Positions 1-9,176 of a stretch of DNA of 61,730 bases are shown piece after piece. Location: contig CANGPA010000006.1 in assembly GCA_947455645.1 (NCBI GenBank), positions 1 to 61,730 of the forward strand. Direction: 5' to 3'. The notes under the pieces were generated by a model. The model was given only the letters and a program-made list of their open reading frames with translations. It was not told where the DNA came from and did not search any database. Made by a program: the position numbers and the translations under genes. The stretch comes from Hyphomicrobiales bacterium. Its GTDB lineage: Bacteria; Pseudomonadota; Alphaproteobacteria; Rhizobiales; Beijerinckiaceae. Positions within the stretch are counted from its first letter, which is position 1; every line of letters starts with the position of its first letter.

Positions 1-432
1 GGCTTCCGGAATCATGGGCAGATAAATCGTGACCGTATCGCCTTTGTGCACGCCATGCGCTTTGAGCACATTCGCGAAACGGCACACTTCATCATGCAAT
101 TCCTGATAGGTGATGTGTTTGGATTCGGAAGGATCATCGCCTTCCCAGATGATCGCGGTCTGGTTCGCGCGCTTGGGTAAATGGCGATCGATGCAATTCA
201 TCGACACATTGGTGATGCCGTCTTCAAACCATTTGATTGAAACATTGCCGGGCGCATAGCTCGTGTTTTTCACTTTGGTGAAAGGCTTGAGCCAATCGAT
301 GCGCTTGCCATGCTCGCCCCAAAACGCTTCCGGATTCTTGATCGAGGCGTCATACATCGCCTTGTATTGCGCATCATCCACATAGGCGCGCTTGGCCCAG
401 TCACCGGACACGGGATAGAGCTTGTCGGACAT
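1..432 (-). CDS. acs: acetyl-CoA synthetase, N-terminal part (runs off left edge)
   Basis: AMP-forming acetate:CoA ligase, activating acetate to acetyl-CoA in the cytoplasm. Only the first 144 codons are inside the window. The translated complement starts [14 protein letters not shown], continues through [19 protein letters not shown], typical of the ACS N-terminal domain, and reaches the [14 protein letters not shown] segment at the edge. The ATG at 432 is preceded by a purine-rich ribosome site (GGAGAGG). The adenylation core and the regulatory lysine lie outside. A second family member, prpE, is at 55533-57443. The N-terminus looks like genuine Acs rather than PrpE. Confidence 0.93.
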   Translation of the reverse strand, partial: MSDKLYPVSGDWAKRAYVDDAQYKAMYDASIKNPEAFWGEHGKRIDWLKPFTKVKNTSYAPGNVSIKWFEDGITNVSMNCIDRHLPKRANQTAIIWEGDDPSESKHITYQELHDEVCRFANVLKAHGVHKGDTVTIYLPMIPEA

Positions 433-643
433 TGGACTTTCCTCTCCTGGCGTCGCACCCGATTTTGGTTCAAGCGGACGGATCGCGTTTTGAATGGCAA
501 AAGGCCTTTTAACCGGCCCCGGCGCCTCTGCCTCTATTATGATCAGACAAGGGGGCGGGACAAGGCCGGACCGTGTCACACTTTGGTCGGTCAAATCAGC
601 GTGCCGGAAGGACGTCGTTTCTGGGTCGCTTGGTGAGACGCGC

Positions 644-672
644 TTGAAATTTGGTACAAAATCATGTACTTA
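644..672 (+). promoter_or_regulatory. yefM-yoeB promoter with overlapping inverted-repeat operator
   Basis: A -35-like TTGAAA (644-649) and a -10-like TACTTA (667-672) are separated by 17 bases. Between and over them lies the inverted repeat GTACA (654-658) / TGTAC (665-669) with a 6-base spacer. YefM-family antitoxins bind TGTACA-type repeats at their own promoter, so this is a probable autoregulatory operator. The predicted transcription start falls at or next to the ATG at 679, and no Shine-Dalgarno sequence is visible. Seen: the motifs. Inferred: autorepression and leaderless translation. Confidence 0.55.
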
Positions 673-678
673 ATCTGA

Positions 679-933
679 ATGAAATCCGCCTCTGTTTCCA
701 GTTTGCGCCGCAACCTCGCCTCCACGCTTGATCGGGTGGTGGACGACCATGAGCCGATCCTCGTTACGCGGGAGGGCGGCAAATCGCCGGTTGTGATCTT
801 GTCGCTTGAGGATTTCGCCTCTTATGAGGAAACCGAGTATCTTCTCAAAAGTCCTGCTAATGCCACCCGCCTGAAGGCGGCGATCAAGAGTCTTGCGTCC
901 GGTCGGGGAACCGAACGGGACTTGATTGAGTGA
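679..933 (+). CDS. yefM: YefM/Phd-family antitoxin
   Basis: Antitoxin of a type II toxin-antitoxin pair; 84 aa, normal for the family. The N-terminal half (VSSLRRNLASTLDRVVDDHEPILVTREGG) followed by PVVILSLEDFASYEETEYLL is the classic Phd/YefM fold that dimerises and binds DNA. The acidic C-terminus should wrap and neutralise YoeB. Its stop overlaps the toxin start by 4 nt (GTGA), implying translational coupling. A GTACA/TGTAC operator overlaps its promoter. The ATG at 679 is the only good start and has no evident ribosome site. Confidence 0.9.
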   Translation: MKSASVSSLRRNLASTLDRVVDDHEPILVTREGGKSPVVILSLEDFASYEETEYLLKSPANATRLKAAIKSLASGRGTERDLIE

Positions 934-1184
934 AGCCGGTTTTCGACGAGCGCGCGTGGGACGATTATCTTTATTGGCAGGACCACGATGCCGATCTCGT
1001 CAAACGGATCAACGCGCTGATCAAAGAATGTTTGCGAACGCCCTTTTCAGGACGCGGTAAACCGGAGCCCCTGCGCGGGCCTTTGAAAGGATTTTGGTCA
1101 CGCCGCATTACACGGGAACATCGTCTTGTTTATCGCGCTGAGGATGACCGACTGCTCATCGCGCAATGCCGGTTTCATTATTGA
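930..1184 (+). CDS. yoeB: YoeB-family mRNA interferase toxin
   Basis: Ribosome-dependent endoribonuclease that cleaves mRNA in the A site. The 84-aa protein has the family signatures: FDERAWDDYLYWQ at the N-terminus, the RINALIKE helix, the GRGKPEPLRGPLKGFWSRRI segment, EHRLVYR, and the hallmark C-terminal CRFHY containing the catalytic His-Tyr. It starts at GTG 930, overlapping the antitoxin stop. The pair looks intact and functional, because all expected catalytic residues (Glu of EHRLVYR, Arg, C-terminal His-Tyr) are present. Confidence 0.92.
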   Translation: MKPVFDERAWDDYLYWQDHDADLVKRINALIKECLRTPFSGRGKPEPLRGPLKGFWSRRITREHRLVYRAEDDRLLIAQCRFHY

Positions 1185-1225
1185 TTTTTTTGACTTGAAT
1201 TTTGTTGTTGCGGGCGAGCTCTCTT

Positions 1226-1284
1226 ATCGTCATGGCCGCCCAATCTTTTTTCTTTGAGAGTATTTGGCGGCCATCCACGACTTG
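1226..1284 (-). repeat. palindromic intergenic repeat, copy A (minus orientation)
   Basis: Read on the minus strand this has the outer pattern AAGTCGTGGATGGCCG ... CGGCCATGACGA, with arms GGCGGCCAT (1266-1274) and ATGGCCGCC (1232-1240) and about 25 bases between them. The same outer words occur in copy B at 1311-1345 in the opposite orientation. It looks like a REP-type dispersed palindrome of the kind common in Hyphomicrobiales intergenic DNA. Copy number elsewhere cannot be judged from this window. Confidence 0.55.
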
Positions 1285-1310
1285 AGGCGTAACTCAACTG
1301 TTTTTAAGAA

Positions 1311-1345
1311 AGTCGTGGATGACCGGGATAAACCCGGTCATGACG
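1311..1345 (+). repeat. palindromic intergenic repeat, copy B (plus orientation)
   Basis: Begins AAGTCGTGGATG, then the perfect stem ATGACCGGG (1319-1327), loop ATAAA and CCCGGTCAT (1333-1341), followed by GACGAA. It shares outer words with copy A, which faces it about 26 bases upstream. It lies downstream of yoeB and of the leftward EVE gene, so it may also act as a bidirectional transcription end, although it has no T-tract. Confidence 0.55.
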
Positions 1346-1381
1346 AAATGGAGTCTTCGTGTTCGCTCGCAATAACAATTT

Positions 1382-1798
1382 CTAAACCCCACCCAATTTG
1401 CAGATATGAGCCCATTCGGCGTCTGTCACCGGCTGCACGGAGAGGCGCATTGAGGTGACGAGCGCCATTTTCGCGAGTTTCGGATCGGCTTTGACTTCAG
1501 CCAACGTCACCGGATGTTTGAAGGGCTTCACCGCTTTCAAATCAACAACCACCCAAGGCTCGCCCGGCTCGGCGGTCGGGTCGGGATAGGCTTCGCGGAT
1601 CACTTCGACAATGCCGACAATCTCCTTGCCTTCATTGGAATGATAAAAAAATCCCTGTTCGCCTTTCTTCATCGCCATCAAATGGAGCTTGGCCAAATGA
1701 TTACGCACGCCATCCCAATGCGTGCCTTTCGCGCCCGCTTTCACCTGTTGATCCCATGACCATTTGAAAGGTTCGGATTTGTAAAGCCAATGAGCCAT
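1382..1798 (-). CDS. EVE (PUA-like) domain protein
   Basis: 138 aa, one EVE domain (MAHWLYKSEP, W-Q, GTHWDGVRNHLAK, KKGEQGFFYHS, IVGIVEV). EVE domains are PUA/YTH-related folds thought to read modified bases; the exact ligand of this bacterial branch is unknown to me. It lies 6 bp after the gpsA stop, so it is probably the last gene of a tsaD-gpsA-EVE operon. That neighbourhood, with tRNA t6A modification by TsaD, makes an RNA or modified-base link reasonable but unproven. Confidence 0.85.
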   Translation of the reverse strand: MAHWLYKSEPFKWSWDQQVKAGAKGTHWDGVRNHLAKLHLMAMKKGEQGFFYHSNEGKEIVGIVEVIREAYPDPTAEPGEPWVVVDLKAVKPFKHPVTLAEVKADPKLAKMALVTSMRLSVQPVTDAEWAHICKLGGV

Positions 1799-1804
1799 GA
1801 TGAA

Positions 1805-2791
1805 TTACTCTCCTTTGATCGGTCTATTCATCAACATGTTCACAGCGTCATCGACCGATAATTTTCCATCCAAAATCGCGGACATTGCGGCAACGATGGG
1901 CATATCGACCCCGCGCGCTTTAGCCATCTGATCAAGAATACGCGCGGTAAACACACCTTCTGCCAATTTGCCGCCGCCTGCTTCTAATACGGATTTGCCG
2001 GATCCGAGATCATGTCCGAATGCAAAATTTCGCGAGTGAAGCGAGCTTGCCGTCAAGACAAGATCGCCAAGTCCTGCAAGGCCTACAAGCGTATCGGGTT
2101 TGGCATCATAGGTTTTTGCAAAGCGCTGTAATTCGGCAAAACCGCGCGCGATTAACGCGGCACGCGCGCTCTCTCCAAGGCCGCGGCCTTGAACAATACC
2201 AGCAGCGATAGCGAGCACGTTTTTAGCCGCTCCGCCAATTTCAACACCGCGCACATCGCTTGAATGATAAACCCGAAAGCGCGATGAGGAGAGCGCGCGC
2301 GCAAGCGCCGCCGCAATCTCGTCAACAGGTGCAGCAAGCACAACAGCGGTCGGCAAACCGCGCGCGACATCATCGGCAAAACTCGGACCCGACAGCACAG
2401 CAGGCATGGCACCGGGCAAGGCATCGGCTACGATTTCGCTCATGAATTCACCCGAGCGCCGATCAATGCCTTTTGCGGCAAGAATAACAGGAAGCCCGCT
2501 CTTCATCACAAGCGCCATCGCATCGGCGATCTCACGCACATGTTGCGCAGGCACAGCGAGAATGATTGCGCGCGCTATCGATAAAGCCTCTTTCAAAGAC
2601 GATGTCGGATGAATGGATTGAGACAACTGAATGCCCGGAAGACGGCGCGTGTTTTCGCGCGATTCAAGCATTGACTGAACCTGATCAACATCACGACTCC
2701 ACAATGCGACATGACGGCCTGCATTGGCCGCCGCAAGCGCCAAGGCGGTGCCCCATGCTCCTGCGCCGATGACGGCGATCTCATCAAACAT
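1805..2791 (-). CDS. gpsA: glycerol-3-phosphate dehydrogenase [NAD(P)+]
   Basis: Reduces dihydroxyacetone phosphate to sn-glycerol-3-phosphate for phospholipid synthesis. The N-terminal Rossmann motif is [13 protein letters not shown]. Further motifs are [23 protein letters not shown], the catalytic-lysine segment [16 protein letters not shown] and [11 protein letters not shown]. Two ATGs are possible; 2791 is preferred because AGGAG sits 7 nt ahead of it, giving 328 aa. It overlaps the tsaD end slightly and is 6 bp ahead of the EVE gene. Confidence 0.96.
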   Translation of the reverse strand: MFDEIAVIGAGAWGTALALAAANAGRHVALWSRDVDQVQSMLESRENTRRLPGIQLSQSIHPTSSLKEALSIARAIILAVPAQHVREIADAMALVMKSGLPVILAAKGIDRRSGEFMSEIVADALPGAMPAVLSGPSFADDVARGLPTAVVLAAPVDEIAAALARALSSSRFRVYHSSDVRGVEIGGAAKNVLAIAAGIVQGRGLGESARAALIARGFAELQRFAKTYDAKPDTLVGLAGLGDLVLTASSLHSRNFAFGHDLGSGKSVLEAGGGKLAEGVFTARILDQMAKARGVDMPIVAAMSAILDGKLSVDDAVNMLMNRPIKGE

Positions 2792-3842
2792 GCGCGCGCT
2801 CCTCATGGTCGGTTTTGACCGTCAAAGGCCACCGCGCGCGGGGCGCAAAATCTAGCCCGTCGGTGAGGCCGAGGCTTAAACGCTCAAGACCAGCCCACGC
2901 GATCATCGCGCCATTATCGGTGCACAGCGCAGGCGGCGGCGCAATCAACGGCAAAGCATTATACGCCGCAAGACGTTCAAGCCCCGAGCGCAAGGCCTGA
3001 TTGGCGGCAACACCCCCGGCGATCACCAAGGCGGTGACGGGACAGGGCATTTCCGAAAGACGCGCAAAGGCCATGCGCGTGCGGTCAATCACCGTATCGA
3101 CAATCGCGGCCTGGAAGGAGGCGCAGAGATCGCACACATCATCCTCCGACAAAGGTGCGATTTTCTCGGCCTCGATGCGCACGGCGGTTTTAAGACCCGA
3201 AAGCGAAAAATCCGGTTCTTTGCGACCGAGCAAAGGACGGGGGAGCGTGAAACGCGACGGATTACCCGAACGCGCCATGCGCTCGACCTGCGGCCCGCCC
3301 GGATAGGGAAGGCCCAGCATTTTCGCAACTTTGTCGAAGGCTTCGCCAATCGCATCATCGATCGTTGTGCCCAGACGAAGATAATCGCCAACACCTTTCA
3401 CAACGAGCAATTGCGTGTGGCCTCCGGACGCGAGGAGCAGCAGATAGGGAAACGCGATGCCATCCGTCAGACGCGGGGAAAGCGCGTGCGCCTCCAAATG
3501 ATTGACCGCCAAAAACGGTTTGCCGGCCACCAGCGCCAGCGCTTTGGCCGTGGTCAGCCCCACCATCACACCGCCGATCAGACCGGGGCCAGCCGCAGCG
3601 GCAATGCCGTCGAGTTCTGCCAAAGTGACGCCGGCGGTCTGCAAGGCGCGACGCACCAGCTGATCCATCACATCGACATGGGCACGCGCGGCAATTTCGG
3701 GCACGACCCCGCCATAGGCGGCGTGATCCTCGATCTGGCTCAAGACTTCATTCGAGAGAATAAGGCCCCGGCCCTCCGGACCAAGTTCGACAACCGCGGT
3801 GGCGGTTTCGTCACAGGTCGTCTCAATTCCGAGGATACGCAT
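2784..3842 (-). CDS. tsaD: tRNA N6-threonylcarbamoyladenosine (t6A37) transferase subunit TsaD
   Basis: Transfers threonylcarbamoyl to A37 of ANN-decoding tRNAs, in a complex with TsaB and TsaE. 352 aa, ASKHA fold: [35 protein letters not shown], the metal-binding [13 protein letters not shown] (HxxxH), [30 protein letters not shown] and [12 protein letters not shown] are all present. It is divergent from hemC with under 100 bp between them and is first in tsaD-gpsA-EVE. Confidence 0.97.
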   Translation of the reverse strand: MRILGIETTCDETATAVVELGPEGRGLILSNEVLSQIEDHAAYGGVVPEIAARAHVDVMDQLVRRALQTAGVTLAELDGIAAAAGPGLIGGVMVGLTTAKALALVAGKPFLAVNHLEAHALSPRLTDGIAFPYLLLLASGGHTQLLVVKGVGDYLRLGTTIDDAIGEAFDKVAKMLGLPYPGGPQVERMARSGNPSRFTLPRPLLGRKEPDFSLSGLKTAVRIEAEKIAPLSEDDVCDLCASFQAAIVDTVIDRTRMAFARLSEMPCPVTALVIAGGVAANQALRSGLERLAAYNALPLIAPPPALCTDNGAMIAWAGLERLSLGLTDGLDFAPRARWPLTVKTDHEERAHV

Positions 3843-3936
3843 CGTGTCGACCCTGAAAACCCTATCGCCCGGCGGGGTGAGCCCCTATAATCGCATGAAA
3901 CGGTGGCGGGTGCGCCCGACATCGCATGATGGGAGA

Positions 3937-4887
3937 ATGAGGGCAAGATCGAAGGTGACGGCGACAAAATCGTTCATAATCGGGACACGTGGCAGTCCCC
4001 TCGCCCTCTGGCAGGCCAATGAAGTCGCAGCACGCTTGCGACGCGCGCTCTCGCTTGCCGAAGATGATGTGAAACTCGACATTATTCGCACCTCCGGCGA
4101 TATGAGCCAGGCGAGCGGACAGGCACTGGTGGGCGGCAAAGGTGCGTTCACCAAAGAAATCGACGAGGCGATGCTGGATGGCCGCATCGATCTGGCGGTC
4201 CATTCGGCGAAGGATATGCCGACCTCGTTCCCTGACGGGATCGACATTATCGGCTATTTGCCGCGCGAGGATGTGCGCGATTGCCTGATTTCGGCGCGGT
4301 TCACCTCCATCGAAGATTTGCCTCCCAACGCCCATATCGGCACCGCGAGTTTGCGGCGTTCGGCTTTGGTCAAACGCATTCGCCCCGATATCCGCACCTC
4401 GGTGCTGCGCGGCAATGTTGACACGAGACTGCGCAAATCGGCCGAGGGGGAAGTCGATGCGACGCTTTTGGCGCTGGCCGGCTTAAAACGGCTGGGTCTT
4501 GCTGATAAAGCCGCCGCCATTCTCTCAATCGAGCAGTTTCCCCCCGCGGTGGGACAAGGCGCGGTCTCCATCACCGCTCGCACAGGCGACGCACGCGCCG
4601 CTGCCGCGGTGGCCGCGATTGGCTGTGTCGATACGGGACTGGCGCTCGCTGCGGAACGGGCCTTTCTCAAACGGCTCGACGGATCATGCCGGACGCCGAT
4701 TGCCGGACATGCGACGATCCAAAATGGCACTGTCTCCTTCTCGGGCATGTTTTTGAGCGATGATGGCCAGCAAGTATTCACCGCGTCCGGCTCCGGACCG
4801 GTGAGCGAGGCCGCCCAAATCGGCGACAAAGCGGCACGCGACATTCTCGCTGTCTTGCCCGCCTCACTCCGGATTGGGGCCGCGTGA
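3937..4887 (+). CDS. hemC: hydroxymethylbilane synthase (porphobilinogen deaminase)
   Basis: Polymerises four porphobilinogens to hydroxymethylbilane in tetrapyrrole synthesis. Motifs are IIGTRGSPLALWQA, KGAFTKEIDEAMLDGRIDLAVHSAKDMPT, GTASLRR, RGNVDTRLRK and the dipyrromethane-cofactor cysteine in GSCRTPIAGHA. The frame is open back to 3799, but ATG 3937 has GGGAG just upstream and gives 316 aa with the expected N-terminus. It overlaps hemD by 4 nt. Confidence 0.95.
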   Translation: MRARSKVTATKSFIIGTRGSPLALWQANEVAARLRRALSLAEDDVKLDIIRTSGDMSQASGQALVGGKGAFTKEIDEAMLDGRIDLAVHSAKDMPTSFPDGIDIIGYLPREDVRDCLISARFTSIEDLPPNAHIGTASLRRSALVKRIRPDIRTSVLRGNVDTRLRKSAEGEVDATLLALAGLKRLGLADKAAAILSIEQFPPAVGQGAVSITARTGDARAAAAVAAIGCVDTGLALAAERAFLKRLDGSCRTPIAGHATIQNGTVSFSGMFLSDDGQQVFTASGSGPVSEAAQIGDKAARDILAVLPASLRIGAA

Positions 4888-5591
4888 GGATACTCGTCAC
4901 GCGTCCTCTTGAGGATGGCGCAGCCACCGCGCAACGGCTGAGTGATGCGGGGCATCAGGTGGTGCTTGTGCCGGCAACGATGATTGCGGCGACCGGCCAT
5001 CCCCTTCCGGAGGGCACCTTCGATGCGGTGATTGTCACAAGCGGCAATGCGATCCGCCATCTCGACATCGCCGCGGCACAACGGCTTCACGCGGTGCCGC
5101 TTTATTGTGTCGGCGAAAAAACCGCCTCCGTGGCGCAGCAGGCGGGATTTACCGCGATCACCCGCGGAGACGGCGACGGGCGCGCCTTGGTTGAACGCCT
5201 GAGCGCGCGCTTTTCTCCACCCGCAAAACTCCTCTATCTGACCGGAACCCCGCGCAAGCCGCATGTTGAGGCGGCCCTCCATGCGCTCGGTTTTGAGCCG
5301 AGCGTGGTTGAACTTTATGAGTCGCGCGCTGTAGCCGGCTGGCCCGGTGATCATCGGCATGCGGTTGAAGGCACCATGATGGCCATGCATTTCTCGCGCG
5401 CGAGCGTCGAGGCGCTGCTGCATGCCGCCGAACGCGCCGGATTGACGGCGCATCTCGCCGCCATTCCCCATCTCTGTCTGTCTGCCGATGTGGCCGCTCC
5501 ACTCCACGCCTCAGGATTTCAACGCATCGACGTGGCCGCAAAGCCGACCGAAGATGCTATGCTCGCGCTTCTTTCCAGCAAGAAAGCCTAA
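4884..5591 (+). CDS. hemD: uroporphyrinogen-III synthase
   Basis: Cyclises hydroxymethylbilane with inversion of ring D. 235 aa. The family is weakly conserved, but MRILVTRPLEDGAATAQRL, VIVTSGNAIRHL, LYLTGTPRKPHVEAAL and VVELYESRA fit the two-domain fold. GTG start at 4884 inside the hemC stop (GTGA). Position between hemC and the COG4223-hemY pair is typical of alphaproteobacteria and strengthens the call. Confidence 0.9.
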   Translation: MRILVTRPLEDGAATAQRLSDAGHQVVLVPATMIAATGHPLPEGTFDAVIVTSGNAIRHLDIAAAQRLHAVPLYCVGEKTASVAQQAGFTAITRGDGDGRALVERLSARFSPPAKLLYLTGTPRKPHVEAALHALGFEPSVVELYESRAVAGWPGDHRHAVEGTMMAMHFSRASVEALLHAAERAGLTAHLAAIPHLCLSADVAAPLHASGFQRIDVAAKPTEDAMLALLSSKKA

Positions 5592-5715
5592 ACTTTCGCG
5601 TGCCATAGTGTTTTTTCAAAGTGTTGGGCTTTCAGGGCAAAATCGGGATTCTGGTTTGCGCGCCCCATGAAAGTTTGAACAAGCGAGTGTTCTAAACGGA
5701 TCAGAGACCGGCAGC

Positions 5716-6651
5716 ATGAGCCCAGAAGCCCCCTCCGAATCTGCTGCAGACCAAGGCCCGTCGCCGCAAGGCGCGACCACGGGACAGCGCGCGCGCAGCG
5801 TGCCGCCGGTGATTGATCTTGAAGCGACGCCAGAGCCTCATAAAGCAGACGCGCACAAGACCTTGCCGCCGATCATGCTGAAAGCGTTGGGTATTGGCGC
5901 GCTGGCCGGTGCGGTGGCAGGGGCCATCACGGTGCTGCTGATATATTCGCTTGTCACGCGCGCGCCCGAGGATCTTGCCAAAAGGCTCGCCACGCTTGAA
6001 ACGCACCAAACCCAGACGCCTGCGCAAGATGTGGCCCTTGATCAAAAGATAAATGCGCTTGATCAAAAAAATACGCTCACGGCGCAAAAGACCGCGACGC
6101 TTGATGAAAAACTTTTAAGCCTTGAAAATGAGGTCTCGTCGGTGAAAGCGGCGCTCGCCGCTTTGCCGCGCAATCACATCGACGCTGACCTTGCGGCCCT
6201 GTCAGCGCGTATCGATACACTCACGCTTGCTCTTGAAACGCTGAGTGCGAAGCCCGCTCATGATCAGACCGCGATGATCGCCCGTGTTGCGGGGGGCTTA
6301 AGTCTTGCGTTGCGCATTCACGAGAAGATGCAAGCGGGACTTGCGCTTGAACGCGATCTTGCGGCACTTGACGCATTGCAGATCGACGGACTTTCGCTGA
6401 CGTCGTTGCGTTCTGCACTTGAGTCAACGCGCCCTGTTGAAAAAAGCGAGAGTGTGCCAACCGAGTCGCAGCTTTCCAATGATGTGGTATCGAAATTTTG
6501 GACTCTGTTGTCACGTCTCGTGACAATTTCACCGGCTGACAAACCGGCCGACACATCCAAATCCTCAAAACAAAATGCAAGTCTTGTGGCGGTTGATCGA
6601 TTGATTGATGACCTGACGGCGCGACTCGTGGAAGAAAGCGCTGCACCATGA
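5716..6651 (+). CDS. Mic60/mitofilin-like inner membrane protein (COG4223)
   Basis: 311 aa. An acidic, Pro/Ala-rich N-terminus is followed by one membrane segment at about residues 58-82 (LGIGALAGAVAGAITVLLIY), then a heptad-like coiled coil to about residue 175 with repeated LDQK/LDEK units. A C-terminal domain of about 130 residues follows. This is the architecture of alphaproteobacterial Mic60, which shapes intracytoplasmic membranes and can work with HemY, the next gene. It overlaps hemY by 4 nt (ATGA). Family assignment rests on architecture and gene order; sequence conservation is low. Confidence 0.82.
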   Translation: MSPEAPSESAADQGPSPQGATTGQRARSVPPVIDLEATPEPHKADAHKTLPPIMLKALGIGALAGAVAGAITVLLIYSLVTRAPEDLAKRLATLETHQTQTPAQDVALDQKINALDQKNTLTAQKTATLDEKLLSLENEVSSVKAALAALPRNHIDADLAALSARIDTLTLALETLSAKPAHDQTAMIARVAGGLSLALRIHEKMQAGLALERDLAALDALQIDGLSLTSLRSALESTRPVEKSESVPTESQLSNDVVSKFWTLLSRLVTISPADKPADTSKSSKQNASLVAVDRLIDDLTARLVEESAAP

Positions 6652-8213
6652 TGCGGCTTGTCCTTCTTCTCGTTCTTCTTACGGTTGCGGCCCTTGGCCT
6701 TGCGACGGTGGCGGATTTGAACGGCACCATCGCTGTTACCGTTCTAGGCTCCAAAATCGAAACGACTCTTGTTGTGGGTGTGAGTGCGGTTCTTGTACTC
6801 ACACTGGTTTTGATGAGCGTCTGGTCCGCCTTGCGATTCATCTTTCGAATTCCCGATCTTATTTCATTGGGCTTCTCAGCGCGTCGCCGCCATAAAGGGC
6901 ATCTGGCTGTTTCGCGCGGCATGATTGCGGTGGGCGCGGGTGATACGCTGCTCGCGCGCAAAAGCGCCAATGAAGCCAAGCGTCTTTTGGGTCATGAACC
7001 TTTATCGCTTTTGTTGAGCGCGCAAGCCGCGCAAATGGAAAATAATCGCGCGGGAGCGGATCGCGCGTTCCGCGCGATGTTATCCAATCCCGAAACACGA
7101 CTCCTCGGTTTGCGCGGCTTATTTATCGAAGCCAAACGTGCGGGCGATCTTGCCGTTGCGCGGCAATGCGCGGATGATGCATTGGCTTTGTCCCTGAAAG
7201 CAGCATGGGCCACCGAAGCGCTGATTGAAATGCTCGTGGCTGAAAAAGACTTCGACAAAGCCTTGGTAACGCTTGATCGCGGACGCGCTGGCTTTGAGAA
7301 AAAGGACCTCAACCGCAAGCGTGCGGTGTTGCTCACCGCGCTCGGATTGCAACAGGAATTGGGCACACCGGAAGATGCGCTTCACGCCTTACAAGACGCA
7401 TGCAACCGCGCGCCGGATCTTGTTCCCGCACAAGCCGCACTCGGTCGTTTGCGCGCACGCCGCGGTGATGTGCGCAAAGCCTCGCGCGGTCTTGAATCGG
7501 CATGGTCGCAGATGCCGCATCCTGATCTTGCAGACGCCTATCTTGCTGTGCGTAGCGGTGATGCGGCACGCGAAAAAGTAAAACGGGCGGAACGCTTGCA
7601 CGCACTCCAACCCGGACATGAAGAGAGTCGTCTGGTTCTTGCGCGCGCCGCACTTGATGCGCGTGATTTTGATCGTGCGCGTGATGTAATGATGCCGCTT
7701 ATCCAAGATCGACCACGGGTGCGCGCCTGTCTGTTGATGGCCGAGCTTGAAGAGCGTGATCAGAATAATTTGGGTCTGGCGCGCGAATGGCTGACACGTG
7801 CCGCCCACGCACCGCGTGATGAAACATGGGTCGCGGATGGTGTGACCAGCGATATCTGGTTACCGGCATCGCCGGTTACCGGACAGCTTGATCGGTGTCG
7901 CTGGATGGTTCCACCCGATGCGCATGATGCAGGGCGCATCGCCCATATTCTCGATACGGCGTTGCGCAGTATGCCGACACCGCATGCGCCGCTCGCCGCG
8001 CCGCGGTCGAGCCTGTCCGCAAAGACGTTTCTGGCAGAACAGGGACTTGTGAACGACACGCCCTCGTCGCATGAGGATCAAACGCCGTCCAAGCCGAGCG
8101 TCAATCGCGGCTCTGTTGTGTTTCCGCTGCCCCGTTCGCCCGACGATCCGGGACCGGGCATCACAAGCGATGGCGTTGTGGTCAGTGATCGTGCAAAAGA
8201 GCACGACGTCTGA
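6648..8213 (+). CDS. hemY: HemY-like TPR inner membrane protein
   Basis: 521 aa. Two N-terminal transmembrane segments (about residues 3-22 and 38-62) with the HemY_N pattern, including ADLNGTIAVTVLGSKIETTL. A long TPR-type helical repeat domain follows, then a Pro/Ser-rich tail from about residue 450. This is the proteobacterial hemY product, not the eukaryote-type protoporphyrinogen oxidase of the same name. It is last in hemC-hemD-COG4223-hemY. Its biochemical role is not settled. Confidence 0.88.
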   Translation: MMRLVLLLVLLTVAALGLATVADLNGTIAVTVLGSKIETTLVVGVSAVLVLTLVLMSVWSALRFIFRIPDLISLGFSARRRHKGHLAVSRGMIAVGAGDTLLARKSANEAKRLLGHEPLSLLLSAQAAQMENNRAGADRAFRAMLSNPETRLLGLRGLFIEAKRAGDLAVARQCADDALALSLKAAWATEALIEMLVAEKDFDKALVTLDRGRAGFEKKDLNRKRAVLLTALGLQQELGTPEDALHALQDACNRAPDLVPAQAALGRLRARRGDVRKASRGLESAWSQMPHPDLADAYLAVRSGDAAREKVKRAERLHALQPGHEESRLVLARAALDARDFDRARDVMMPLIQDRPRVRACLLMAELEERDQNNLGLAREWLTRAAHAPRDETWVADGVTSDIWLPASPVTGQLDRCRWMVPPDAHDAGRIAHILDTALRSMPTPHAPLAAPRSSLSAKTFLAEQGLVNDTPSSHEDQTPSKPSVNRGSVVFPLPRSPDDPGPGITSDGVVVSDRAKEHDV

Positions 8214-8240
8214 TCGACCTCCATTTGAAAGCCTTTCACC

Positions 8241-9176
8241 ATGTCAGCCTCGCATAACGACCCCGTCGCGCTTGATGACACGCGCGCGTCTTCCTCCCGC
8301 GCGATGTGGCTTGGCTATGGCGCCGCATTGGGGACAGTGGCGATTTGGGCGGGCTTTATGGTGATCTCGCGTCTTGGCGGAAAATCGGCGCTGACGGGGT
8401 GGGATATTGCCGCGTTGCGCTTGGCCTTCGGGGCTTTTTTTCTTCTGCCATTTTCGTTCAACATTCCCCTTGCCGTGTGGCGTGACACGCGTTTGTGGAC
8501 GCTCGCAATGCTCGGCGGTGTCGGCTTCTTGGTGCTGATCTATTCGGCGTTGAAATTGGCGCCTGCAGCGCATGGCGGAATCCTCGCGCCGGGCACGCAG
8601 CCCTTTATTGTGACGATCGCGGCCTTTTTCATCCTGGGCGCGCGGCCTGATCGCGCCCGCGTGATCGCGCTACTGCCCATTGCGCTGGGTGTGATCTGTG
8701 TCGCCGCACCTAATTTTTTTGGTGCCAATATCAATATCGAAATTCTCACGGGTGACGCGCTTTTGTTAAGCGCTTCGGTCGTCTGGGCCGTTTATAGTGT
8801 TTACGCGAAGAAATGGGCCTATGAGCCGTGGTTGTTGACGCGGTTTCTCTGTCTTGCCTCTGCACTCGTGTATCTGCCGCTTTATCTCCTCTTTGCGCCG
8901 AAGGGGATCATGGACGTGTCTTGGTCGATGATTCTTTTGCAGGGGCTTTATCAGGGTATCGGACCAACCATTCTCGCGATGCTGTTTTTCTTGCGCGCGG
9001 TTGAGCAATTGGGCGCCGAGCGCACGGGCGTGTTGATCGGCCTCGTCCCGATCATTTCCGGCCTTGCCGCCGTGCCTCTGCTCGGTGAGCCGCTATCGAT
9101 GCCGCTCATCATCGGCATGATCCTCGTCTCAGCCGGGACTTATTTTGCCGCACGCCCGCCGCGCAAAAAGGCCTGA
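8241..9176 (+). CDS. EamA/DMT-family transporter
   Basis: 311 aa with about ten hydrophobic segments in two EamA repeats (residues about 18-150 and 165-305): GYGAALGTVAIWAGFMVISRLGG, WDIAALRLAFGAFFLLP, and in the second half ALLLSASVVWAVYSVYAKKW and LPLLGEPLSMPLIIGMILVSAGTYF. The family exports small metabolites. The substrate cannot be predicted. It starts 27 bp after hemY, so read-through is possible, but function is probably independent. Confidence 0.88.
   Translation: MSASHNDPVALDDTRASSSRAMWLGYGAALGTVAIWAGFMVISRLGGKSALTGWDIAALRLAFGAFFLLPFSFNIPLAVWRDTRLWTLAMLGGVGFLVLIYSALKLAPAAHGGILAPGTQPFIVTIAAFFILGARPDRARVIALLPIALGVICVAAPNFFGANINIEILTGDALLLSASVVWAVYSVYAKKWAYEPWLLTRFLCLASALVYLPLYLLFAPKGIMDVSWSMILLQGLYQGIGPTILAMLFFLRAVEQLGAERTGVLIGLVPIISGLAAVPLLGEPLSMPLIIGMILVSAGTYFAARPPRKKA

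Noticed and set aside
1264-1458. 64-aa open frame on the plus strand
   Set aside because: It runs through the palindromic repeat and into the EVE gene in antisense, has no ribosome site and no family pattern.
3799-3936. N-terminal extension of hemC
   Set aside because: It overlaps the tsaD start in antisense and lacks family similarity; ATG 3937 with GGGAG is better.
4254-5507. 417-aa open frame antisense to hemC and hemD
   Set aside because: Long antisense frames are expected in GC-rich DNA. The plus-strand products are clear enzymes and this one has a low-complexity Arg/Ala-rich composition.
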